A stretch of DNA of 64,000 nt from Podospora comata (GCA_017354895.1 CP071493.1:7564001-7628000); one strand, 5' to 3'. Shown: positions 21,289 to 33,180, counted from the first letter of the stretch. Notes: a model not told the origin generated them from the letters alone. Program-made: numbers and translations.

Positions 21289-21452
21289 GAGCTCTTGAGC
21301 AAAGATTTTTTGGCGGTGACGCTCTTGCACAGACTTTCGATAGGTTCTTTAGCAAGATTTAAGGGAGGAGTTCTTGAACAAGATTTCTGCGGAGCTCCTC
21401 AACAGGGATCTTCACGTGGAGACAGTAGTCTCTTGAACAAGGATTTTAATAG
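21289..21452. repeat. Degenerate 22-bp repeat array, upstream copy
   Basis: Four loosely spaced variants of GAGCTCTTGAACAAGGATTTT occur at about 21289, 21366, 21393 and 21429, the last running into TTTTAATAGTG. A similar array lies at 24896-25012. It sits directly upstream of the four-exon gene, so it could be promoter sequence or a relic of coding repeats. Confidence 0.5.
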
Positions 21453-22418
21453 TGAAGATGTGTGTGTGTGTGTCTAATGCTGGGTGGTTGGATGTGGCTG
21501 CATCATTATTGTACACTTACAGCCTTGCAGAACCACAAGATTGCTCTGCCAAGATATCATGCAAAATGTGACATGCATATCGCGCTGCACAATACCTTCG
21601 GATATTCCGCGCCTGGTCATTTTCGGTACCGACGTATCAGAAAACCAGCGCTTTCATTAATTAGTCAGAGGATGTGAGGGAGGCTTTTGTTCCGAACATA
21701 CACGACGCTATGAACCGGGAAATAAGGGGCTGGGGGTGATGGGCTTCGGGGCAGCTGCTCGCATTCGATGGTAAGCTTGGGATCGAATTGAACCAATGTG
21801 TTCTGCGGCCACCTGGCCGGTGGCTGGTATACGGGCCTTTGAGCTGTCTTCCGTTGAGATGTCCAGCGGCGCTTCGGGACGATATGGCTTAGCAGCACAC
21901 CTTGGCGGATGTTGATCAGCTCAACGAGCTAAGCGCCAGCCAGACCCACTTAGTACCCCACCTTTCCCTAAATTCAGGGCTCTGGCTCCAGCCCTCCGCA
22001 GTTACCGCTTAGTGAAGGAGGGGCTGTCATGGACAGGGGCTCTCGGTCTCAACCCATGACACACAACTTATACGCAGCCAGCAGCCAAGTTCAGAGTGTC
22101 TTGCTTTCAAGATTAGTTCTTGCAGGGAGGCTTATCGACGATTGGGTGTTGAATCTAATATCTCCCGGTACTATTACGTACACAGCTTACGGTTGTGGCG
22201 GCATACCTAGCAAACAAGCAACCTCCAACCTAGAATCTGATAAGGGACGGGAGTAAAGTGAGTGCACCACCTAACACTGCCATGAGGCCACTTCTGGGGA
22301 TCCATTATCAGTGACTAGGGGAGGTACAACTAGGTGACGGGGCTGGAGCGAGGGATTTGCGGGAGGCCGGAAACGAGCTCGATTATCCCGGACAGCTCAG
22401 TTTGTCGTGAATGTGTAA
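21453..22418. other. Intergenic; no gene supported
   Basis: Begins with a short (GT)n run near 21460. A minus-strand frame at 21665-21898 with a P-rich stretch has no recognisable motif. Nothing else can be defended. Confidence 0.4.
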
Positions 22419-22462
22419 ACGTGACGGTCCCCTATCCAGAACCTCTGAAAGGGATAACAGTG
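22419..22462 (-). mobile_element. End fragment of LTR family B
   Basis: On the minus strand this matches the last bases of the LTRs at 25267-25671 and 61052-61440, including CCCTTTCAGAGGTTCTGGAT. Only about 40 bases remain. It sits next to the 3' end of the MULE transposase. Confidence 0.65.
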
Positions 22463-23170
22463 GAAGGTCACTTTTCTCGGTGCAGCCAAAAGATCCACAA
22501 CAATAGACTTGTCTCAATGTAATCACAATCCTCGTTCTCCTCATCAGCAGTACCATCAGCAGCTTTCTTCTTCTTTATCCACTTCTTGGTGTTGTTGAGA
22601 ACATTCTTGAGAATGTGAAATATACAGATCTGTTGTTGGGTATCTGGAGAAACGGCGCTTAGTGCATTCTTAGCCTCGTCACATTTATCCGCGATGATGA
22701 CGCCGGGCTAAGGGATTTCAAGCTCTTGAAGTAGCTGCTTCATGGAATCGAAGAAGAAAGTTTCCTCTCTTGCATTGTTCATGAGGCCAAAGAACATCTC
22801 GCCCAACAGCAGTATAACCACCGGCCTTCTTGCGTCTGAGACCCGCCCTGTAGTTGTAGACGTCCTTGCGGGTAACAAGCGATTCCGGCACCTGCTCCTC
22901 TATCATGAGCGTCGCCTCGCTGGCGTTGATGGCGGTTTGCGTGAAAGTACTCTTGATGATCTGTGCCTCTTCCTTGAAGATTTTACGGTGGATGAGCTGT
23001 AGGATGGGCAGTTGGAAGGCGGGTTACCGGCGAAATGCATGACGCGGTCATATCGTCCTCCAGTCCCACAGCTAAAGGTATTTGTGTTGGGGGGAGTGGT
23101 CACAGTATCCCCATCCCCACAATCTCCCAATCCTGCCCCACTCTGGCTCATTCATATTTTGCACCACCCA

Positions 23171-23199
23171 ACACACGACACACGACACACGACACACGA
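23171..23199. repeat. CACACGA microsatellite
   Basis: About four tandem copies of a 7-bp unit CACACGA. It lies inside the MULE remnant. Confidence 0.75.
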
Positions 23200-23329
23200 A
23201 TATTTCCGATTTTGGCCTCGAATGCATTTGTCTGCTCCGATTACCCCGCATAAAGACAAGGGGGGAAGGCATGGGAAAATAACTCTTCATCATTTCCAAC
23301 ACCCTCTCCTATCACCACGAAATGCGTTT

Positions 23330-23638
23330 ACTGCCGATTGTGTGAACGACTTCAGCGTCAACTGCCGATTGTGTGAATCAGAAGGTCAGAGCCTGCAGTA
23401 TTCCAGGTTGTCACACCCATACGAAGCGTTTTGTCAGATCTTGCTGGGCGCCGTCGGTCCCGGATCATGTGTATGCAGGTCGGCCGCGTTCAACGAGATA
23501 GCTGATACTCCCTTGGAGGTGAGGTAGATTTATCGAACCCGCCCACTGCGCTATTAATAACTCTCAGATACACAGCTCGGTGTAAATTTAAACAAACTCC
23601 GGCGATCAGCCCCAAGAAGGTCCGATAACTGAGAAAGG
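23330..23638 (-). repeat. SINE-like dispersed repeat, copy A
   Basis: A 261-bp core (23378-23638) plus about 1.5 copies of a 31-bp tail unit (23330-23377). It matches 52231-52584 with about 13 differences in 261 core bases by my count and no gap. In the minus direction the tandem units form the 3' tail, as in SINEs. Near 23540 the minus strand reads GGGTTCGATAAAT (B-box-like) and TAGCGCAGTGGGC (A-box-like), but they lie too close for a normal tRNA promoter. It interrupts the MULE gene. Confidence 0.65.
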
Positions 23639-24389
23639 CTGCCTGAAGCTATTGATGCCGAAACCATGCTCAGGCAGAATGAAGAGCGCCAGATATCATG
23701 ACTAAGCGCTTCCAAAGCTTCAATCTCTCTCGATCCCTCCCTCCAGCGTATCGGGCCTGGTGCGAGAGGGGGGTTTCCGGCTGGTTTTTTGACGGGGGGG
23801 CTCTAGAAGTGGAGCTCGAGAACAGGGACTTTTGACGGTGCAGGGTAGACATGGATGAGACGGGGGCGATGCGACTTCGCACACTCCGTGCGGTTATATG
23901 TGCATTTCAAGCGGCCTCCTTGTTGAGATGATCAGCACTTCACCTGATACACAGAAACAACGAGCGGCCGCTCCAGATGCAGCCGGTTTGATTGAGCCTA
24001 CAGAGATGCAAAGTGATCGATCATTCGGGCGCCTCGCCAGTGTGTAGTGGCGCTCATAGGCCTGGGCCTTGTAGCACACGAAATCCACCTTGGTAGGGCC
24101 AAAGTTCGGACGCTTGGCCTTGGATCTGGTACGCCGAACAGCAAATCCGGCGGTCCTTGCCCATTTTTGCAGCTCGGCTTCGGCTTCATCGATTGTATCG
24201 AATGAGCGGTTTGGAGGTGCGGTCCCCCCCTGCGACATCGAGGTCTATTCCTCTTCGCTTCTGAGGTCTTGTGGACCGTAACATTGACGCCAGTAACTGC
24301 TGTTGGGCACCGGAAGGGCCAGTCCTGGGTCGAAGCCAGTACCTTGCTCGGAGAAACGGGCGGCTGCGGACGGCTGCGGGATGTACAGG

Positions 24390-24447
24390 GGCAACAAAGG
24401 CAACAGAGGCAACAAAGGCAAGAAAAGCAACAAAGGTAACAAAGGAG
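24390..24447. repeat. Short tandem repeat, AACAAAGGC type
   Basis: About six imperfect copies of a 9-bp unit (GGCAACAAA, GGCAACAGA, AGCAACAAA and the like), encoding NKGNRGNKG in one frame. Confidence 0.7.
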
Positions 24448-24895
24448 TAATGAGACGCCGGGGAAAGACTCTCAGCTGGTGGTTTTGTGTGCAGAGACTC
24501 TCCGCGGGCGCCCTCAGAGATGACGTGAGGCCTATCTGTCTGCCCATGGGTCAGAACGTGAATCTAATATGGGAGACTCGGCGTGGGAGCCTTCCGACTG
24601 ATTGTCCTGAAGTTCTGGTCCCATAGTCAAGAGGGGGAGATACCGTGATAGGCCTCTTCTCTTCTGTTTCGGAAAATATAATACCCTCCGGTGAATCGCT
24701 AACTAAGCGCGATGGAAGGAAAGGAAGGAAGGAAGCAGAGAGCAAGAGCATGATAGAGAGCGGAATACACATCCAAATCTCACTCGCCATTTAAAGCTCG
24801 GTTAGCGATTGCAATTGGATAGAGGAGGCTAGAAATATTTGAAAATACAAGATTTTGTCTCTCCCGCCGGGAATTCTTTGAAGAATTAATGGTAG

Positions 24896-25012
24896 AGCTT
24901 TTGAAATAAACAGGGAGGTTTTTACACTGGAGCCCCTGAACAGGGATTTGTTAGTTATGCTTTTCAATAAAGGTTTTTACAAAAGGCTCATAATAAGAAT
25001 TTTAATAGTGGG
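24896..25012. repeat. Degenerate 22-bp repeat array, second copy
   Basis: Variants such as GGAGCCCCTGAACAGGGATTT recur at about 24896, 24930, 24960 and 24986. The array ends with AAGAATTTTAATAGTGGGG, like the end of the array at 21289-21452 and in the same orientation. Confidence 0.5.
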
Positions 25013-25266
25013 GTTCTTTTATATCCGATTGGCTATCACTTATATAATAAAACGCCGGAAATATCTCGGCTAGGGAATTGTTACCATTGCCTGTTGGCTC
25101 AGTTTACTAAAACTCTCTAATCTTCGAATAGTGGGTAGGAAAATAGACTGGTTCCCCTAGTGGGAAGCGGAGTTCCAAGGGTAGCTGGGAACCGAGTTTA
25201 CGCTTACTAGCGGAAGGGATCTTTTGCAGTGTAACTATATCTAAAGCGAAGGTGTATGTGGAAAAC

Positions 25267-25671
25267 TGTCACGGTTCTGGGAGACAGTGGGGCCACAAGG
25301 AACCAATCAGGGCTGGACCGGGCGATTGAGCGGGGCTCACGGTCCAGATAGACGGAACGGACCAATAAGGTGGGGACCGGGGACCGCGGCGGGGCTCACG
25401 GTCCACGGTCCAGTATCGGCCAATTAGAGGTGGACCGAGGACCGTCTGTAAGTCAACGGTCCACGGTCCTAAGGTCTATATATACGGAGGAACTGGCTGG
25501 TGTAGATAGACAGTTCGGCAGTATGCAATTTCAAGCTTGTAGTCACGGTATCTAGTGATTACATCGAGACAAGCCATTGTTGTACACTGTTTAGCTGTAC
25601 CGAACCAGGATTGTTCAGAAGTGCCTTCAACCAGTGTCCCTTTCAGAGGTTCTGGATAGGGGTTCGTCACA
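25267..25671 (+). mobile_element. LTR of family B, copy 1
   Basis: Begins TGTCACGG and ends TTCGTCACA, 405 bases. It shares its 3' half with 61052-61440, including a TATATATA box and GGAGGAACTGGCTGG. Its 5' half carries CCAAT-like motifs (CCAATCA, CCAATAAGG, CCAATTAG) and repeats of CGGTCCACGGTCC. Flanks AAAAC and TCCTC do not match, and the right side runs straight into the pol region of another Gypsy element, so the original insertion has been cut or recombined. Confidence 0.75.
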
Positions 25672-28600
25672 TCCTCCACTACCGCTTTACCCGTATTATT
25701 TATTAAAAAGGTAAACAGGAACTTCCGTTTTTATATCGATTACCGAGGTCTAAATAATATTTCGATTAAGGACCGTTACCCGCTACCTTTAACTAAAGAA
25801 TCCCTAAATAACCTAAAAGGAATAAAGTACTTTACTAAGATCGATATTATTTCCGCTTTTAATAATATTTGGATTAAGGAAAGCTAAAAGTATTTTATTA
25901 TATTTCGAACGAAATTTAGTCTTTACGAATTACTAATTATACCGTTTAGGCTAACTAGAGCTCCTACTATATTCTAACGGTTTATTAACGATACCCTATA
26001 AAAATATTTAAACGTTTTCTATACCGTATACCTAAACAATATCCTTATCTATAGCCGTATAAAAAAAGAATATCTAAGTTACGTCCGTAAAGTTTTAACG
26101 GCTCTAAAAAAAACTAATCTATTTACTAAAATCTAAAAATATAAGTTTTTTAAAAAGAAAACGACCTTCCTAAGAGTTATTATTGGTCGTTATAATATCC
26201 GGATGGACCCTAAGAAAGTAAAGATAATTAAAAACTAAAAAACCCCGACCTACCTAACCGACGTCTAAATATTTATTGGATTTAAAAATTTTTACCGGCG
26301 CTTTATATGCGACTTCTCTAAAATTATCGCGCCGATAGTTAACTTAACCCGAAAAAACGTAAAGTTCTAATAAGATTTACGCTATAAGAAATCTTTTTAA
26401 CGTTTAAAAGAAACCTTTACCTCCGTACCTATTTTAGCCCCGTTCGATTAGAAGAAAGAAATTATCCTAAAGACCGACGTTTCTAATTATATTTCCGCTA
26501 GCGTTTTATTATAGTATAGAGACGATAGTATCCTAAGACCTATCGTATTTTTTTCCAAAAAATACTTTACGATAGAATATAATTACGATATTTATAATAA
26601 AGAGCTCCTGGTAATTATCCGTTGTTTTAAAGAATAGAGATTCGAACTTAAAAATATAAGTTCCTCTATTAAAGTTATTACCGACCACCGTAATTTAGAA
26701 TACTTTATTATAATTAAGTTCCTAAATTATTATTAAGCCCGATAGTCCGAGTTCCTATTCCGATTTAACTTTACGATTACCTACCGGCTTAGAAAATAAA
26801 GCGTAAAACTAAACGCGCTAATTAGGAGGTTAGAGGACTTACTTAAAGAGGGGGATAAACGTTTGCTATATAAAAGTTAGGTAGTCCTAAAGTCTTTTAA
26901 CCTAAACCCCTAAATCTATAAAGATTTTATAATACTACTATTAATACTGCTTTAGACCCCCGAACTACCGTCCCTACTAACTAAAGAGCTATTTACCGAG
27001 AAAAGAACCCGGTTCGCAGATAAACCCTTATAACTAAACACCTCTACCCGATCCTAAACCCGACCGAAACCGGAAATCCTAACTATAAAGATACTTACTA
27101 TAATAGAACCTTTCCGTTCCGTTTTACTAACCGAAAGAACCGTATCGTTACTTTTACTAAATATTAAGGAACTATTTACTAAAGGCTACGAAGTAAACGA
27201 AACGCTAAACTCTATTCTGGAAGTATTAAGGAAGTTAAAGAGCTACTACCTAGGTATTATATTCGCCGAGTACAAAAACCGAAGAGGATATTTATACTAC
27301 CGAGACTACTTGTATATTCTAAATTACTTTAATCTATACGCCGAACTAGTCCGCTCCTACCACGAGAGCGTAATCGCCGGATATATAAAACGAACGTATA
27401 TATATAAGGCCCTGTCCCGCAAATATTACTAGCCTAGGATACTTACTTATATCGAACGTTAGGTGTCCAACTGCCATACCTGTACCCGGATTACTGCTTC
27501 CCGCGAGGCCCGCCAAAGAGTCTTAAGACTACTACCGATTCCCGAGAGATCCTGGAAAGATATATCGATGGACTTTATTATATACCTACCAATTAGCGAA
27601 GGTTACGACGCGATACTAATTATAGTTTACCGCCTAACTAAAATAAAATACTTTATTCCTTATAACGATACTTACAATACCGAAGAAGTTTCCCGTCTAT
27701 ACCTAAAATATATTTAGAAACTACACGGACTTCTAATAACTATAGTATCCGATAGAGGACCGTAATTTATATTTAACTTTTAGAAATACCTAACTCGCCG
27801 ACTAGCCTTAAAAGTATTACTATTAACTATATTCTATCCCGAAACCGATAGCTAAACCGAAAGAGTTAACTCCTTCCTAAAATAATACTTAAAAGGATAC
27901 GTCTTTTATTTATAAGATAATTAAGCGATATAGCTACTACTCGCAGAGTTTACTCTAAATAACGCCCTGAATAAAAATATTAAAATAACGTTATTTTTTA
28001 TTAATTATAGTTTTTACCCCCGCATAGGATTTAAGCTTATGGTACCCGATAAATCTCTAGGAGCTAAAGATACCGAATAATTTATATCGAGGATATAAGA
28101 GATCCACGAGTTCCTTAAATTAGAAATTTATATAGCTTAGGCCCGCCAGGAGGAATATACTAACCGGAAACGCAAACTTGCCCGTAAGTACTATGTCGGC
28201 TAAGAGGTTTAGCTTAATACCCGCAATATTAAAACGCTCCGCCCGTAAAAGAAACTTAACTGGAAGAATTTAAAACCTTTTAAGATTACTAAAGTTATTA
28301 GCCCGTACGTATACTAACTAGACCTACCTACTTTAATAAAGAACCATTTAGTATTTTACGTTAGCCTATTACGCCCTACGGCTAATAACCCCTAGCCAGG
28401 TCAACTCCAAGACCCGCCACCACCAGTGGAAATCGATAGAGTAGAAGAGTTTAAAGTTAAAGATATTCTAAACTCCCGTTAGGACCGCCGTAGTAGAGGA
28501 AGCTACCCCCGTCTTAAGTACACCGTTAAGTAGACTGGATACGATTAACCCACCGAAGTGCCCGCAGACCACTTGGAACACGCAAAAGAGGTTGTCCGGA

Positions 28601-28684
28601 ATTTCCACCGCCGCTACCCTAAGAAGCCCGGCCCTTGAACCAAGATAGTGCGTCGACGGAGCTCCGCACCTAGGGAGGGAATAC
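25672..28684 (+). mobile_element. Ty3/Gypsy chromovirus pol region, RIP-mutated fossil
   Basis: Very AT-rich. Decayed frames still show, in order, reverse transcriptase (from about 25690), RNase H (about 26460-26760), an integrase with a zinc-binding part near 27300-27480 and core near 27540-27780, and an integrase C-terminal chromodomain near 28430-28640. The order RT, RNase H, integrase, chromodomain is that of chromoviruses. Gag and protease are missing. It is thoroughly broken with very many stops, in the way RIP leaves old elements, and must be old. Its own LTR follows at 28685. Confidence 0.85.
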
Positions 28685-28919
28685 TGTTACGGCGGTTGTA
28701 CCGTGACCGTCGTTGATCCACCGATGGAGCTTGGCACGTGTAGAGCACGGGCCAATGCGACTAGAAAGATTTTGCATCTCGCTGCCGCGAGACCTGTTTG
28801 TAGCTCTTCGAGCTACGTCTTGACAATAGAGCCTGCCCGTACCTGACGGAATAGAGCCCAGACCGTAGCTTAGCTGAATACTACTGTCATTAACCTGTCA
28901 ACCTGTGCTACCCGTGACA
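28685..28919 (+). mobile_element. 3' LTR of family A (Gypsy)
   Basis: Starts TGTTACGGCGG right after a purine-rich tract (CTAGGGAGGGAATAC, the likely polypurine tract) and ends CTACCCGTGACA, 235 bases. Unlike the pol region it is not strongly AT-rich. A related inverted copy lies at 10494-10740. The matching 5' LTR is absent. Confidence 0.75.
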
Positions 28920-29382
28920 GCGTGAAAGAGACAGCTAACGTCGAAAATCGTAGAGTTCGTAGTGAGCCGGACTCAGTATCACACGCTATTGGTCGGATTT
29001 GATGTTGGAATCCCGATTGTGGATCTGAATGAATCAAGTAGGTATGATCAAAGCGTTGTATTTCATTGATTACCTTAAGAACCCCCGAAGGATAAGACCT
29101 GTGGAAAGATAACAGTGGGAACCATCTAATACCCCATAATTCGCCAAGACCTTTCTGCCATGGCCGCTCCGCGACCATAGCGTCTACTGGCCTGGCGTGC
29201 TGCAGTACTGCCTCAGGAATCAAGGCATGAATTCCAACATTTGGTCCACAGTAAAGCTATTATTGACCGAAAGACAGACACTCAAATACTGTGCAGCATG
29301 TGAGCACATTCCTTCACATTATCACGTAACCCGCCAAATATCCTCTCAAAGCTGCCGATAATCCGCCGAATACCGATTTAGA
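28920..29382. other. Intergenic; nothing firm
   Basis: A minus-strand frame at 28870-29223 overlaps the LTR end and has no ATG start or known motif. The remainder is the 3' flank of the BAH gene. Confidence 0.4.
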
Positions 29383-30014
29383 CTAGGAAATAATGCTTTC
29401 CTCGCTACAAAACCTCTGGGTATGAACATTCCAAAACTGCTTCCAGTACATATCACCTTTCGGCATATCGCCAGCCACCCCACGAACATCTTTAACTTTC
29501 AAAATGTCCAGAACACTTTGTGCTCGGATAAGATCGGCTGTGATTGGTTAGTGTGACAGGTTCTCAGACTTACTGTGGTCTACCTACTGTGATTTGATAG
29601 AATGAGTTCCTGTTCGCCAAACCCCCCATCTTTTTGCACCTCGTTGGGAAGATCATGGGGGAAATAGAACCATTGAACAAGCGCATGAACATGGGCCGTA
29701 TCTTTGGCTCTGATAGATACAATGCGCGCAACCCAATGGGGCTGGTTATCTGTTACTGCCTTCCCATCCTCTATGTCCTGCTGCCATCTCACCGTATCAG
29801 GGTTAACTACGGAGATAGTGTCGCCAACACAGAACCTGGTTTCATTGACTTTCTGAGAATTAGCTCGCGCTTCGGTGGCACTAAACCAAGAGAAAAGGAA
29901 CTTACGGAAGAAAGATTTGTAGCTCCTAAAGCCTCGCCATACTGTCTCCGATGGAACATCGTTCCTTCTATGTGCCTTACGGCCTTGATAGGTTCGTCTC
30001 TTGACTCTCGCCAT
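29383..30014 (-). CDS. BAH-domain protein
   Basis: Exon 1 is 30014-29588, intron 29538-29587 (GTAGGT...CACTAAC...ACAG, 50 bases), exon 2 29537-29383; 193 residues. The N-terminus is basic (MARVKRRTYQGRKAHRRND). Residues about 55-185 fit a bromo-adjacent homology domain: FCVGDTISV, then WVARIVSIRA, then ALVQWFYFPHDLP and ELILSNH, with DVRGVAGDMPKGDMYWKQFW after the splice. BAH domains bind nucleosomes or chromatin proteins. The protein ends soon after the BAH domain, so it is short for the group. The frame is open upstream of ATG 30014 to a GTG at 30095; an extra 5' exon is possible. It is divergent from the membrane gene at 30315. Confidence 0.7.
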
Positions 30015-30314
30015 TTGAACTGTAGGTATTGGGTCTGGGGTTTGAGAGACTGAAATGGTGGGTGTCGAGGCATTAGGGATCTGCGAGAAATGCACCCATC
30101 AGCAAACGACGACATACTTATAGCTGCGTGTGATTCCTGACAATGAACTATTTTTACCTGGACGCAATTGTTGGCGGTACTGGTGGCGCGGGTGTTATGC
30201 TTGTGGACGCATCGAGCCGGGGTCTTAAAGGCGTCTGTGGCCTGCGCTCATCCACTCAGCAATCCCAAATTCATTCAGTTCCGGTGGGCTTCTCCTGACA
30301 GCTTGCTTCTCGCC

Positions 30315-31257
30315 ATGGCTCCCTCGGCGGCCGCAGTATCATTCGTCGCCATTGTATACCTGATGGCGGCGCTCAGCCTTGGAGGGCTCCTCGTGAGACG
30401 ACGTGCTCTCTCCAACGGCATTTTCGCCATATGTAGGACGAGGCCGCCTCGAAAACATTACCCCCACAAAGGCCTCTTCACCTCGCAGGCATTGGCATTT
30501 GACTGCCTTTGGATTACCCAGTTATTAATTGTCGCTATTATTCCGCCATTGCTAGTTCAAGACCTCGACACTTACATTTATGCGCTTGGGATCTACCGCA
30601 CACTTTCAGAAGTACGTGTTCACAATTCCCAAGAACCATGCCCATTTAATAACATAAGATACTAGCGTATTATCCACATGATCTGTATATCCTGGACTGA
30701 GCCTCATGGTCGACGGAAGATTCTATCAGCGGCCGCTGGCAGTATCCTCTTGCTCGGGGGTCTCATAGCAAGTGCTCACCACATTGTCCATGTGGGGAGA
30801 GCCAGCACTCTTGTGATAGCATGCTCAATTCACGCCTGGACTGCGACGGCGTATATGATTCTTTTGAAGCGCTTAAGACTGGTATCGCGGCCCCAGAAAC
30901 GCAAGCTTCTTACGTACATCGTCATATCACTTTCTTCGATAAGCTACTGCGCGAGCTTATTGCGTTGTAAGGACGATAAGTTTCTGTTTGTGCGTATATC
31001 CTTAAATCTGAGAGAAATGTATGCTGACCTGCACTTAGATAGTTTATCTTACAGGCTTGCCCGGTGAGCTTCTAGCATCCAGCTCGATGCTGCTGTCAGA
31101 ATGGAGGAGGAAGAGGAGGCGGGAATGGGTGGATGGAGACCTGAAAATCTTTTGCCAAATGACAGTTACATACAACCAGGATCGACAAGCACAGGACGAA
31201 ACATTCGAGTTACCACTTCTTCCTCCACTAGTATATATGTCAACACAAAAATACTAA
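30315..31257 (+). CDS. Small multi-pass membrane protein, unknown family
   Basis: Three exons: 30315-30611, 30666-30966, 31055-31257. Introns of 54 bases (GTACGT...CTAG, phase 0) and 88 bases (GTAAGG...ACAG, phase 1). The product is 266 residues. Hydrophobic stretches occur at about 4-24 (SFVAIVYLMAALSLGGLLV), 62-80, 115-135 (ILLLGGLIASA), 144-162 and 175-190, so probably five membrane passes, then a basic loop (WRRKRRREW) and a polar tail. I do not recognise a named family. The start was chosen as the ATG just before the first hydrophobic segment. It shares a 300-bp upstream region with the BAH gene. Confidence 0.6.
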
Positions 31258-31385
31258 AAACAACGCATCTTCTACATAGGCAGAATGGGTCACACGATGA
31301 AAGCCTTTCGCTAGATCGCATCATTCAGTCTCCATTTCATCGTGGGACCCATTGAACACATCAAGCAATTCATACTCTGTCTATC

Positions 31386-33180
31386 CTAGATGATTAGATT
31401 CACATTCTTCCCATGTGTTGAAGGTTGGCGGACGTACTTGCTAACGACTGAAACCCTTCTGCAGTCCAGTGCCGCCATCGCAGATAGAAAGTCTCCCTTC
31501 TCTTCTAAAGACTCGAACTCATAAGCTGTATAATTCGGCCCATAGATCCGTGCAATGACCACGCAGTAGGATGCAGCAGCTGGACCTGGCGGGCTTGAGG
31601 TACTTTGAAGACCCTCAAACTCTGTGCTAAAACTCGAAGCTAGCTTTATAGCACCCAAGCCGGGCCTATCCTCACGGCCTGCGCCTGGTTCCAAGATATG
31701 CTCATCTTGGGTAAGTAGCGATATTAGTATCTGTCTCAATGATGGGTGATGTCACTTACCAGCAGAATAGATTTTGTCAATGTCTTGTCCAACTATGTCC
31801 AGAAAGTACTGGAGGCCCGGCTGGACCGAAGACTGATTTCCGCAATGAAGGTAAAAGATATCAGCATGCTCCTGATATAGATAAAACGCACCTTCAAGCG
31901 AAAACCCTGGGTTGGTGATTCTTGTTAGCCTCCAGCAATGTGTCCTAGGGGCTTTTAGCTGGATCTTGAGATCGAGCTCCGGAAAATGATCTAGATGTAT
32001 CGTCGTATCGAATACCGACGAATGCATCAAGCTCGAAGAGAGTCCTGGACTGTGGCGTCGACTCGACATCTGTTGATTCACTGTGCTGGTGAAGTAATCT
32101 GCGCTACAGATAATATTCGGGATGAAGTTGAACTCGAAATTGTGATGGTCTTTCCAGAGGGGCTCCCACTTAAAACAACACTGACGACTACTGCCGGGGT
32201 ACGGCGAGGTACCCGATGTTAAAGCAGCATTGGCCAGAGATATAATGCTCGTAATCGATGTGCGCTGGAACCACTCTTGGCTCTCAAACTCAGCACCCTC
32301 ACCTGCCCCTGCCAGTTCGAGAAAGATTCGCTCTCGAGTGTGCGAAAGACGAAGGAACTCGTAAATTGCCCTCAGGCTTGCCCTATGGCATCGGCATAGC
32401 GAAGTGTTATATAGTTCTTGGAATTTCCCGCGGACCGTCCTGGCTATTTTGCGGTACAAGCTTTGTCGTACACTTTCAATGGCCCCTAGTTTCATTGTTT
32501 TAAATCAGTAAAGAGTTGAGAACGGTATTGCGAATGCTTCAAGTACCTATCAGATTCAAGCCGGCATCCAGTGGCGGAATTCCGTGAAGACATTCCCTCA
32601 ATAGCGTCTGAGATTCCTCTTCGTCTAGCCAGATTGTTTGCGAGCGCGTGGTAGGAAGAAACATCTCGCCTCGGTTATTCCGCCTGGCAAAGTGGGCGAG
32701 GATATAGATAGTTAGAAACAAAGTCTCTGTCTCCCCGATGGATCTAAGAATCAGTGCACAACTCAGGAGCTCGCTGTTGTTCAAGAGCTGCAAGCTTCTT
32801 CGAATTCGTACAACCAGATTGCCCACCCATGGGTTAAACACCGAGACCATTCTATACTTGTTTGCTAGTATAATGACCTTTAGTATAGTTGTAAAACCGA
32901 GAATGTTGAACATGGTAGTGACGCTGGCGAATTGACCGTGTATGGCGTAAAAAATGGCTCGAAACAGGTCAGGGTCATCATCCGGAAGAGATAAATGTCG
33001 TGTGCCTGACCCATCGAAGATTACTGACTCGAACAGCTGGGGTGAGCACATCGCCGCGAAGACCGGCGAGTGTTTCTCTAGGAGTTCTGTTTGCACTCTG
33101 AGATAGGCTGGTCCGGAGCCGACTTCTAACACAAGATCTGTTGCCTGACCGGCAAAGTCGTATATCTCGTTGCTCGACAT
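31386..33180 (-). CDS. BTB/POZ-domain protein
   Basis: Exons 33180-32547, 32485-31760 and 31705-31386, with introns of 61 (GTACTT...CTAG) and 54 bases (GTAAGT...CAAG), both phase 1; 559 residues. Residues about 10-110 match the fungal BTB fold: ATDLVLEVGSG, LLEKHSPVFAAM, then PDDDPDLFRAIFYAIHG. BTB proteins dimerise and often act as Cullin-3 adaptors; fungal ones are numerous and mostly unstudied. The middle and C-terminal parts are unrecognised. An in-frame ATG at 33318 could lengthen the N-terminus by 46 residues, but 33180 starts right before the BTB domain. No damage is visible. Confidence 0.7.

Larger units (their letters stand above)
22500..24238 (-). mobile_element. MULE (Mutator-like) transposase, split and decayed
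   Basis: ATG 24238 opens a frame with SFDTIDEAEAELQKWARTAG and GFAVRRTRSK, the FAR1-type DNA-binding domain of fungal MULE transposases (to about 23900). The catalytic part is found from 22990 down: ATLMIEEQVPESLVTRKDVY, then GVIIADKCDEAKNALS and QQICIFHILKNVLNN, the conserved MULE block around the second acidic residue. Between the two parts lies the SINE-like repeat at 23330-23638. At least one frame change and one in-frame stop are visible. No terminal inverted repeats were found by eye. Confidence 0.75.
24239..25266. other. Spacer with low-complexity and repeat blocks
   Basis: It holds a 9-bp-unit purine-rich run at 24390-24447 and the repeat array at 24896-25012. A minus-strand ATG frame at 24790-24551 begins with a hydrophobic stretch but ends after 79 residues without a known domain. 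No gene is supported. Confidence 0.4.

Noticed and set aside
24551-24790. Small secreted protein on the minus strand
   Set aside because: It has an ATG and a hydrophobic start, but is only 79 residues, sits among repeats upstream of a MULE relic, and shows no cysteine pattern or intron.
25672-28684. AT-rich block as an inserted mitochondrial segment
   Set aside because: Decayed reverse transcriptase, RNase H, integrase and chromodomain traces with an LTR show it is a RIP-mutated Gypsy element.
10494-28919. One giant element bounded by the inverted LTRs of family A
   Set aside because: LTRs of one retroelement are direct, not inverted, and the segment holds unrelated host genes and other transposons.
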